A stretch of DNA of 64,000 nt from Rostratula benghalensis (Eukaryota; Chordata; Aves; Charadriiformes; Rostratulidae): assembly GCA_013399305.1 (NCBI GenBank), contig VXAI01000013.1, positions 8,091,159-8,155,158 of the forward strand. The letters run 5' to 3'. The notes under the pieces are model-generated. The model saw nothing but the letters and a program-made list of their open reading frames with translations. It did not search any database and had not been told where the DNA came from. Shown one piece after another: positions 26,910 to 36,345 of this stretch. How positions within the stretch are numbered: the first letter of the stretch is position 1; every line of letters begins with the position of its first letter. A program made the translations under genes and the position numbers.

Positions 26910-27649
26910 TTCTCTCTGTTTCTGTTTCCCACACTGATACCTGGTGCACTCAATCGCAACTAATCCAAGAAAGGTCCATCTGAGCTGAGGGGACTTGGTC
27001 ACCATCCAGCCACATCAAGTGACTGAAAAAGACCCTCGTGTGGCTAAAAAGTCTCAGAACAGATTTAAAAAAAAGGTAGTCTACTTGGGAACACTGTTCC
27101 CTTCAGAGGTGTTATATTCTAGGCCCATTTAGTCGGATAACTTTACCTCTCCTTTATTTTTCTTATGTTTAAAATTCGAGGAAAAATACTTTATCTTCTT
27201 GTACAACATCATAGTTTTCCTGAAGGCAAATAGCTTGGCAATTTGCTAGATTTGTTAATGCTAGAGGAAACAAGTTAGCACACATACCATGTGTTTGAAT
27301 GCCTTTGGAAATTAGATTGAAACACTGATTTGATTTCCTAAAAGGTATCTTAAACAAGGCAAGGTTAGAGATTTGGAGAGTAATGAGAATTTGTGTGACT
27401 TCAAACAGCTCTACATAAAACAGACCTGATATTCTGGGGGGAAAAAGGTCACCTAATTATTCGTTTCCTGAAGGCCCTGTCTATACTACATTTCCCCTGG
27501 GTAAGGAAACTGATTTAAAAATGGCTTCTGCTAACGTGCTTGCATCAGTCTCTATGTATGAGATATAGATTTGTTAAAACCATTGCCAAGAAAAATGCAA
27601 CCTTTTTACAAGGAGAGAACAGAAACCTTCCTGGCTAGGCTGCATGGGG

Positions 27650-27950
27650 AAGGACAGCCAAAGAGGTGCCACCAGTGAAGTCCCCCACCGAGCTGTGGTC
27701 CTGCCTCCTCAGTGACGACGTGCTGCTTGGGACCGTGCAGCAGCCGCCGTGGCGCGACCACGGGTTTAATTACCGGCTACAAACTTTGTGTGGGAGGCAA
27801 AAATCACAGGCTGTGGCCACGGTGGACAAGATGCACAGGCTGATGGCTTGGCTGGTGGTAGCAGCCTAATGAAATGTGAAATTGTGCCACTGGCTTGAAG
27901 GGCAGGCCAGCGAAGCAGTGACTGTGGGGTGGGAAGCCTGGACACAAGGG
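27650..27950. other. CpG-containing patch about 2.4 kb inside MET intron 1
   Basis: This patch is visibly richer in GC and CpG (for example GTGGCGCGACCACGG near 27751) than the intron around it. It then passes into a TTTAATTACCGG segment. It lies just downstream of the promoter island in the direction of transcription. It could be an intronic enhancer or a secondary promoter. No exon is evident. Confidence 0.3.
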
Positions 27951-28884
27951 TTCCACAGGAACCAGCCAAGAAGGTTAGGAACCAAAATCTTAGGAAGGTT
28001 TGTTTCAAGTATCACACTGCAACCCGTTCCTTCTCTTCTGTACCAGACAGATCCTGTAACTCCCATCTGGGTGTCATGTTCCTGTAGTTTCAGGGAATGC
28101 TATTCAGCTACTCTGTTGCTTTCTCGTTCAAGAAATGATGGGTGTTTCTGTAGTGCTGAGACAGCCGAGGAAGGATTTCCCTGACACTAGATATTCCACA
28201 AACGCACGTGGAGATGCAGAACCTCTCCTTGCTTTCTGCCTGCAGTGAATAAAGTCTAGACACATCCCCACCACAAAGCAATCGCGGTACAAAGCAGATC
28301 ATCCAGAGGTATGGGACTCCCACTGCTGTAGCTCAGGCTCTCTGGCTACCCCAGCCCAGCATCAGGTTGCCGGCATCAGGTTCCCTTTGTGGCTGTGAAG
28401 GCTCTTGCACTGCAGCCAGCTGTGCCAGTTACTCTCTGGAGTCCTGGAAGCCAGAGTTGGCAGGCATCAGGCTTTGAATTTCTCCTCCGAGTTGAAAAAT
28501 ACTGAACAGTCACTTGTAGATCATAGAAGAATGAAAGTAGGTAGGTTGGCCCCTTCAGCTGCATTGGACCAGCAGGAGGAGGTTACAGGTCATCAGCTAA
28601 GGTACCAGAAAACTCTAAACACAGCAAAATCAGGCTGGGAAAGGCAGTCCAGGGAGGCCAACATTTGCCACTCAGTTTTGCATTCATGGAGCAGTCATTG
28701 AACCCTCTGCTGAGTTTTGCTTTCTGGCTGGCTTGCCCTGACTCACCACGCTCCCCTCCATCTACAGGCTGAACTGCCACCTCCTCTGAGCAAATGCCAC
28801 CTCCATGAACCACTCTCCAGCCACAACATGTGCAATTTAGTTTAGCAGTAAAGTGCAGCTCTGCAGAAAAAAAAATAATACCAA

Positions 28885-28912
28885 CCCCCCCCCCCCCCCC
28901 CAAAAAAAAAAA
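28885..28912. repeat. C17 followed by A11
   Basis: An uninterrupted run of C changes directly into a run of A. On the minus strand this is T11 then G17, a G-quadruplex-capable tract. Homopolymers like this are prone to sequencing and assembly error, so the exact lengths should not be trusted. Confidence 0.9.
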
Positions 28913-29268
28913 GCCCTATAGGATAATAAAAGAACGACAATTTATTCCCTCCCCACCAAAAAGGCAAAGAAGCTGGCTCTCTTTTTGTAGATAGAGATGA
29001 ATGCTTTACAAAATATTCCTCTTCGCAAATGATTCAGTTTGTATTACAAAACAGTCAGAAAAAGAATCATACCGCGCTGAAGGGTTAGAGCACACAAAGA
29101 ACAAGTGATACAGTCATTCTCTAACTTAGTTTTCAACATACAGCTCCTGCCAAAGGCTAGCTTTTTGCTCTCCCATTGTATGATCTGTAAACATTTAACC
29201 AGCTCTTAGAGAAACATGTGAGACGCTTTATCTTGCCTGATTATGAATCCAAACCTCTCAGATCTAAG

Positions 29269-29286
29269 AAAAAAAAAAAAAAAAAA
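29269..29286. repeat. Poly(A) run, 18 bases
   Basis: Simple A run with no retroposed gene or SINE body recognisable beside it. Confidence 0.9.
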
Positions 29287-30335
29287 GGCAAGAAAATAAA
29301 AAAGACACCATCCTCCTTTAGCTGGTGGACAATGCAAAAAGCACCTGTAGGATGAAAGCAAATGAAGTACCACACATGGCATAGGTTCTATGGGAAAGGC
29401 TTGAATAACCTCCTGCAGGTTACAAACGCACAGTTTGTTAAACATCGTTGTTACTCGGTTATTAATCCCTATTTTAAGATACACGTGTGAAACTTCCAAT
29501 TTGTACGGAGTACACTTAGCATCCATAAAGCCAAAGACCACCTGATTTAAGGCTGACATGGAAACAGTGGTGGAATGCCATGATACGGTGCTAATTATTT
29601 ACCGGTTTTAAGCAAACTCCGCTTTTACAAATAGGGAGGGGAGTGGGAAATAAAAATTAAAAAAGAAAAACAAAACCCGAAAGCGCAAGAGGAGCGCAAG
29701 GGAGCCCGTGAACGCCGCACAACCACACAGCACAAATCACTTGCCTGGGGAATCCCAGGCGTTCACCCCGAGCCCTCAGCCTCACGGAAGGCGGCCGGAC
29801 TGGCCACCGCAACCCCGCACCTCGGGGCCACCGGTTCCCAGTTGGAACTTCCCCCGTTGCGCTTGCGAACAGCCCCGCCGACCGCCGCCGCCACCGCCGC
29901 CGGCTCTGCTCCGCAGCCGCGGAGCGGGAAGAGGCGGCGGGCAGCGCTCTCAGCCTGCGCGGAGCGGCTCGGGGAGCGCTGCCCGCCGCGCTCCGCACCG
30001 CGACTCGCCCCGCGGACCCCGACCGGGCAGGGTCAGGCGGGTACCAGCGGCCCCCGCTCCGCAGTTCACCTGCCCGGGGGAGGGCAGCGGCAGCTCCGGG
30101 CTCCCGCCAAGTTCCCGGGCGGGGCACGGCGTGGCACCCCAGGGCCGCTCCCCGTCCGTCCTTCCCCCGCTCCCGGCTCGCCCCGTCTCCTCCCCGCGGT
30201 TGCCGGTCCTTACCGGAGCGGAGCGGAGCGGGCTGCGCGCCGGCACCGCCGCCGAAGGGGCGAGCGCTGCACGCCGGCGGGCAAGCTCCCGCCGTCCTCG
30301 CCCAGTCAGCCGGCACGGCACAGCCCAGCCCAGGC

Positions 30336-30360
30336 GGGGCGGAGAGAGGTGGGGCGGGGC
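30336..30360. promoter_or_regulatory. Paired GC boxes (Sp1/KLF type)
   Basis: GGGGCGG at 30336-30342 and GGGGCGGGGC at 30351-30360 lie in the middle of the CpG island, with a further GGGGCGC close by at about 30368-30374. GC boxes commonly recruit Sp1/KLF factors at TATA-less promoters. Binding here is inferred. Confidence 0.6.
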
Positions 30361-30634
30361 GCGGAGTGGGGCGCAGCACGGCGGCACCTCCGCGACCCTG
30401 CGCCCCTCTGCCCGCTCCTTTCCCGCCGCCCCCGGCCTCGCTCTGCCGTCCCTACCTGGGGGCTGCGCGCCCCGGCGGGCAGGGGCCTCCCGCCCGTCAC
30501 CTGGGCTGCGGGGCGGCTCTGCGCGCCTTTCCTTTCCTCCGGCGCCTTCGCCGCGCTGGTAGCGGCTCCCAGCGGTAAATCAGCCGGTCCCCCTCGGCTC
30601 CCTCCGCCCCTCCGGCGCGGTCCTGACCTGCCGG

Positions 30635-30641
30635 TGACTCA
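30635..30641. promoter_or_regulatory. AP-1 site TGACTCA
   Basis: An exact TGACTCA heptamer lies in the right half of the CpG island, on the upstream side for leftward transcription. AP-1 fits a growth-factor-responsive promoter. It also overlaps one of the candidate donors (GTGAGTCA on the minus strand), so it could be either. Confidence 0.45.
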
Positions 30642-30689
30642 CCACAACGCTGAAGCTCGGGTGTGCGGCGAGGGGAAGGAGGGAGGGGG

Positions 30690-30786
30690 CGCCTCCGTCC
30701 CTCCTTTCCTCTCCCCTCCCTCCGTCCCCTCCTTCTCCCCCATCCCTCCCGGCCAGGCTCCCCCAGCCCGGGGGCGGGGGGGGGGG
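30690..30786. repeat. Polypyrimidine tract and G-run with quadruplex potential
   Basis: From about 30690 to 30750 the plus strand is almost pure C/T with many CCC runs, so the minus strand is G-rich. Immediately after, the plus strand carries G5, C, G11 at 30770-30786. Both strands therefore offer four or more G-runs within a short span. This lies just upstream of the expected MET start. The long G run may be mis-sized in assembly. Confidence 0.75.
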
Positions 30787-30970
30787 AATGCTGTCGCTTC
30801 CCAGAGGGGACCCTTGGTGGTGCTTGTCCTGCATCTGGGCGCTTCAGGGCGCCGATGGGGTGCAGGCACTGCCTCACTCTGCGCTCTCGGCCGCCGGGTA
30901 CCATCAGGTGTCTGCGCCTGACTGATGCTGAAGCCTTTCCCCGGGGGGGTAGGACTTGGGTACCCCCAGG

Positions 30971-33900
30971 CTTGTCCCTGGAGCCCACAGGCTGCGTAGC
31001 AGCGAACAAATTCAGCTCATATTGTCTCTGTCACAGTGCCAGCACTGGCTGTGCCCTGAACATCTGTCCACCTGTAATTCAGAGCAAATAACCTCAATTC
31101 ATACAGACCATCAAATAGCTATCCCCCCATATATGTACCTCCTACAGGGTACTAAGTGGCAGGGGCCGTTCCCTCAGAGGGTCCTTCCCTCAGAGGGTTT
31201 GCAAAGTAGATGGTCTCTTCATCTTTCAGAGGTGCTGGGAAAGTGAGTTACCAAGCAATGCTGTGTACACTGGTAGAGCTGCTGAGAGACTGCAAGTCTC
31301 GAGACCGGGGTCTGCACCAGAGGACCCAACTTCTTTTGTGGTAACGAGTTTCAGCAGCTACTGATTTAAAACAGATTTTAAGTGAAAGGCTCCATATTCC
31401 AATAGAAGTTTTTGGAGACATCTATTTTCCTTTTGCATGCTTCGTCTTTTTGGACCCCGCTCTGCTGCCCTTAATCATACCGTTTAAACCGATCAATGTT
31501 TTGCATGAGTAAAGTATGAGGAGCCGTATGAAATGTTGCCCAGTTTCATGATTAACCATGGGAAAAATGTCAGACCCTACATCAAAACATTTTGAAAGGA
31601 AAATTAAATAAAGTATTGTAAGCATTTGGTATAGGCCTGGGATGCCACTGAGATGTGTATGTAGACAAAGCTGTACATCAGAACAAAATGCTTTTTAAAA
31701 GCAGCTCACCAGCCTTCCACTAATCTGCATCAGCAGCACTTTCACAATTTGTTTATCTGTCTCCTCTTTCCTATGGGCTTTTTGGCACTAGTGATAAAGA
31801 TGTCTAACCTAGCTATAAACCAATTCCCTGCAAAAGCAAACGTGCGATGGAAGCAGCGTGTAACCTTTTATGTGTTTGACTTGTGAGATTCTTACTCTGC
31901 AGTATCTTTTAATGACAACAGGTAGAGAGAAAGACGACCCCTTTCAATAAGAAAAGGCTATGGATGAGGTTATACTCACCGCTTCCTCATTTGTGTTAGC
32001 AACACGCTAAAAATTACACCAAGTGAAAAGAAAACCAAGTCCCTTCTCCTGCTCCCTGGAAAGATGAAATTGCTAAAAACTGACCAGTGATACAGATGTT
32101 CCGACTGATCCAATCTCGGTTGTTTGAAGCCACTGGAAATGAGTTGTCAGAAAAGGGAGACTGAGAAGCAACACACGCAGTGCCAGCCCCTGGAGGGAAA
32201 AGCCTGGTTACAGTCAGATGGTAGTACTACTCGCAGGACTCTAATTAGTGATCAGTTAATCAGCGGGCATCCATAAAGTTGCACCAGTTTTGGAAGAATC
32301 TTCCTCCTAAGTTTTGGAAGAAAGTGCTAAAGGAAAAGATTTCCTGAAGAGGTGTTCATCCTCTTAAGGATTGCCCCACGTGTTATCTGTTCCGAGTCCG
32401 CTCTGCGGTCCCCCGTGCACCTGCCCGGGCTGAACAGCCAGCGCCCGAGCTGTTATCAGTGGGACAGCCTGTGCTATTCTAAAGCTAACAAATGGATTGT
32501 CACTAACATAAAAAGGAGAAACAGATGTTTCCTTTCCATTTTGACCATGTCGATGCCACGTTATTTTAGGTCAGCTGCATGAGACAACTACACTGCAGCC
32601 GGTCTCTGATAATCCTCGGATACTCCCTTCACTGTGCTTGCAATGCTGTGTGCGCGCCATGAACAGCTTCTCGGAGGCTTGAAGGACCTTTAAGGTTCAG
32701 GAACCGGTGAAAAAGAAACTATGACCTTATTTATCATGCTGTTTTTCTTACAACTTTTCCTCGCTTCTCTCTCCTGTCCAAAAGGAGCTGGTCCCCTGCA
32801 CTCTGTTAAGGCGTCTGGCATAGCTATGATGGTGTGGCACATTTTAGAAAGCTGACAGCACTGGAAAAAAACAATTCAAAAGTGTAAAGGAGAGTCTGTC
32901 GGGGTGATCTATTCATCAAGAGAACTGGAACGCGCTGGGGAGAGTATTGGCACATGCTTCCCAGCCCTGACGTGTTTCAAGATAGGGAGCTGATGAGCAA
33001 ACACTATCACTTGTCCAAGAATACAAACACATAGTTAAAAAATGAATTGCAAGGCTATGTTTAAGTTGAACTTTCAAATGTAAGGATGAGGAATGAAAAC
33101 ACAGGACGATTTATATTTCTGTGCATTGGCAGTAGTGCATCCCCAGCACACTAAGAAAGCCAGTTCAGTCCTACGGATTTGATTGTGACTTGCCTGAGAA
33201 TTGCTTTATCATAACTACAGCCCAGTTTCACCTAGGTACCCAACTCCGACTTAATTTCAATAAGGGGAAGATATTTACATATCTCTGTGAATCTGAATCT
33301 AAGCACCTTTTTTTAAAAGCTGCAGAATCAAAAAAGGGTCTACTGTGCCTGTCTGTAGGACCATGCTATACTATGTGGCACCACAGCTACATGGTGCCAT
33401 CAGTGGATTTGCTGTTTGTCCTCTGCAGTACTCATTCACACTTTTGGGAATGGATATAAAATGCAAATATCATTGTGAAACTCCAGAGACTTCTGACTTA
33501 GCAGGGCTTACTCATGAGTAAATGATTTCACAAGGAGCAAGACAGTGAAAAGGAATTAATTTAGTGTTTAAGAAGAGGTGAGATGAAGTTCTCTAGACCT
33601 GAGCTTGGCAGTGGTAGGTATTGGGTACCTTTCTGCTGCAGGATCCTGCAACACAGACTGGCAGTACTCGATCTGAGTCTCCCTGGGGGGGGGGTGGTGG
33701 TTCCAAAAAAAGAGCTTTGGATGAACTCCACCCAACCCAACCATCTTAACAGACCAGTGATCCAAACAGTACATACCAGTGCACCAGCCTACTGGGGTAA
33801 TGTGTAACTGTAATTCCTGTAGACCCTTGTTTACTGAAAGGCAGCCTGGCCGCAAATGCCAGGGGCAGTTTGGGGAATGGGTTGGGTCTGAGGCACAGCT

Positions 33901-35786
33901 CCCTGTGACTCTTCTGTCCATTGAAGTCACTCTGACACAATCCAGCTTTCACTTTTGTCTTCCCTAGGTGCAAAAAGCACCTGGTGGGCAGGGACAGGCT
34001 GCGTTGACTGAGGGGTTGGGCTCTGGGGAAAGCACACCCATGATGGTTGTTCTGCCTCTCTTGATGCCAGGCTAAGCATCACAATTGCTACTTAGAACTG
34101 TAAGCTCCAAAGATTTGATCATCACTGTTCTTTATGGCTATTTATTGATTATCTAGGCATTTATTAACTTAGCCCCACAGATTCTGCAGGCTAAATAAGT
34201 ACTTTGTGTTTGTCTGCAAGAGAGTCAACAATGGCACTAGAAGAAGCTTCAGTCTGTGGCTGCAGAAGTCCCTTGCAAAGCCAAAAATAGAATTCCCCAG
34301 CTAGAAATCCTGACCTCTGACCACTGAACTACCCTGGGCAGAAACACAGATTGTAATGTTTCCACTCATTGTGCCGTGTATCACAGAAGCTTCATTTTCT
34401 CTCTTTATTGACTAATCGAAGGGAAGTCCTTTGTTTAACCTGATGGTGGTTTTCTTATTTGTCTTTCTGATCATAACTGAACACTGCAACTGAGTAATTT
34501 CAAAATCTAAAAGTTTCTTGAGAACAGAGGAAAATATGGATAGGGTTGTTGTATCTGAAGTCTGGATTGCCTTGGGCCTGTGTCCTTGTCGTGCCAGCCT
34601 TAGCACCTCAGTGACCACGTGGGAAGCTGGTACATGAAGTTCAGGAATCCAGCAAAAATTAATCACTCAAAAGATCAAAGATTAGTTTACAGACAGATCA
34701 GCTCTTCAAGTCCATCTGCTACACAGTAACATGAGTGCTAGTGCCTGCCAATTGATGAGGTCAGAGACCGAGGAGGAGGGTGGGCTCGTGGCAGCTGAGA
34801 TTTACCTTACTTTAAACCAAGGAGTCACCTTAACCCTTGGGAAGCAGTGGAGAAACTGGGAGGAGACAGAATGGACTGCAGCTCTGCTCCCCACCTTAGC
34901 CTTGCCTCTCTTCCTTAATGGTGTTGAAATTAGTTTAATCCCCAAATGAGTATCTCTGACTGTACAAACCCAAGAAATTGTTTCAGGGAGGGAAAGCTCA
35001 CGTCCAAAAGGGTGGTTATGCTCACGTCCCTGAAATGGATACAACTACAGTAGCCCTCAGTGTGTTCACTGAGCTCACACAACAGAAGCAAAGGCTTTCC
35101 AGAACTCCCTGCAGAGAACTTTTCTAGCATGGCTCTTCATGGCAAAGCACGGGAGCAAAACCCAACCCCAATACCACATACATGCCACTTTGGCACAAGA
35201 GTTTTGTTTATATAACTGGAAAAGAACCTGATGATACTCAATAGCCAGATATTTACAAGGAGAGGGATTTGCTGTGTTCCCATATTCATATGTTCACTGG
35301 CATTGCCTGTTTAGTTGCCTTGCAATGGTCCGATAAGTGTTCCCTGACATTCTTTTCAGTACATTTTGAATGCATTTCCCCACGTGCAATTCCCCACTTT
35401 ATTTTGTCTGCAAACCTGTCGCATTTTCCCTGCAGTAAAGTCAGTCCGATTGAGGTATCTCCAGGATTATCAACTGCTAGAAAGTTTCCAGAAGTCTCTT
35501 TTCAGTCAGATTCCTGTGACTCAGATGCAGCACTTTCCCCCATCCCCCCTCCACCCCCCTTTCAGTTTGCTGTTTGTGTTTACAAAGGTCATAGCAGCCA
35601 CATCATTGGAAATAGAAAATCTGCCTATTTGGAAGCAGGGAGAACCTGCTTTCAGAAAGAGAACCTGCACTCTGTGTGCACCTGGTGAGCAGGGGCAGGG
35701 AGTGACTGTACTAACACATGTTTGAGGGTGTGTGAACAAACAGTCCCAATTCAGCCTCCACTTGTAGGACATAAGCTTCACTAGAG
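30971..35786. other. Upstream intergenic DNA, promoter-proximal
   Basis: Non-coding sequence directly upstream of the MET island. It holds a 16-base tandem duplication at 31169-31198 and only short unsupported open frames (at most 139 codons). No exon or RNA gene is recognised. Confidence 0.65.
31169..31198. repeat. Tandem duplication of a CCCTCAGAGGG-containing unit
   Basis: TTCCCTCAGAGGGTCC at 31169-31184 is followed directly by TTCCCTCAGAGGGT at 31185-31198. Each copy has a short near-palindrome CCCTCAGAGGG. It lies about 200 bases beyond the CpG island edge, upstream of MET. Confidence 0.85.
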
Positions 35787-36345
35787 ATCATGGAATCATA
35801 GAATGGTTAGAGCTGGAAGGGACCTTAAAGATCATCTAGTTCCAACCCCCTTCCCATGGGCAGGGACACCTCCCACTAGAGCAGGTTGCTCCAAGCCCCA
35901 TCCAGCTTGGCCTTGAACACTTCCAGGGATGGGGCATCCGCAGCTTCTCTGGGCAACCTGTTCCAGTGCCTCACCACCCTCACAGGAAAGGACTGCTTTC
36001 TGGTATCTCATCTAAATCTCCCCTCTTGCAATTTGAAGCCATTCCCCCTTGTTCTGTCGCTACATTTCCTGACAAAGAATCCCTCTCCAGCTCTCCTGTA
36101 GGCTCCCTTCAGATACTGGAAGGCTTCTATAAGGTCTTCCCAGAGTCTTCTCTTCTCCAGGCTGAACAAACCCAACTCTTTCAGCTTGTCTTCATAGGAG
36201 AGGTGCTCCATCCCTCTGATCATCTTTGTGGCCATGTGCTGGACCCCTTCCAACACACCCATGTCCTTTCTATGTTGAGGACTCCAGATCTGGATGCAGT
36301 GCTCCAGGTGGGGTCTTACGAGTGCAAAGCAGAGGGGTAAAATAA
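35787..36345 (-). mobile_element. 5'-truncated CR1 LINE, minus orientation
   Basis: This second CR1 3' fragment is inverted relative to the copy at 21.7 kb. On the plus strand it starts with the complement of the 3' terminal repeat (CATGGAAT then CATAGAAT at 35789-35804). It ends in the reverse transcriptase C-terminal region at about 36345. The minus-strand translation includes [39 protein letters not shown] and SDRTRGNGFKL. It shares most diagnostic bases and the same 3'UTR with the other copy, so both belong to the same or a close CR1 subfamily. It is too short to be autonomous. Confidence 0.95.

Larger units (their letters stand above)
22307..29689 (-). other. MET intron 1, 5' portion; non-coding
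   Basis: Non-coding intron between the CR1 copy and the CpG island. It holds a perfect 12-bp stem hairpin at 26878-26909, a C17/A11 junction at 28885-28912, an A18 run at 29269-29286, and GC-richer patches at about 24.55-24.86 and 27.65-27.95 kb. Several overlapping open frames of 60-120 codons on both strands in these patches match nothing I recognise and are probably chance. Confidence 0.65.
30070..30643 (-). other. MET: Candidate splice donors for MET exon 1
   Basis: Reading the minus strand, good donor-like sites end an exon at 30643 (GTG|GTGAGT), 30501 (CAG|GTGACG), 30456 (CAG|GTAGGG), 30214 (CCG|GTAAGG) and 30070 (CAG|GTGAAC). The GC boxes at 30336-30360 would favour a start just to their left, which makes 30214 or 30070 the most natural exon 1 ends. 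Sequence alone cannot choose between them, and more than one may be used. Confidence 0.35.
29690..30970 (-). promoter_or_regulatory. MET: CpG island: predicted MET promoter and non-coding exon 1
   Basis: Nearly 1.3 kb is strongly GC-rich with dense CpG, unlike anything else in the window. It sits about 20 kb upstream of MET exon 2. Because exon 2 begins only 15 bases before the start codon, a non-coding first exon with a CpG promoter is expected upstream, as in mammals. No TATA box is obvious. GC boxes lie at 30336-30360, an AP-1 site at 30635-30641 and a polypurine/polypyrimidine tract near 30690-30786. The long open frames here on both strands (up to 359 codons) are compositional and are not annotated as genes. 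Promoter assignment is by position and composition, and the transcription start is not visible. Confidence 0.85.

Noticed and set aside
29708..30921. Open frames of 284 and 359 codons on the plus strand, and 240 and 145 on the minus strand, in the CpG island
   Set aside because: They overlap in several frames, are Pro/Arg/Ala/Gly-rich as expected of GC-rich DNA, and have no domain. They reflect lack of stop codons in GC-rich sequence.
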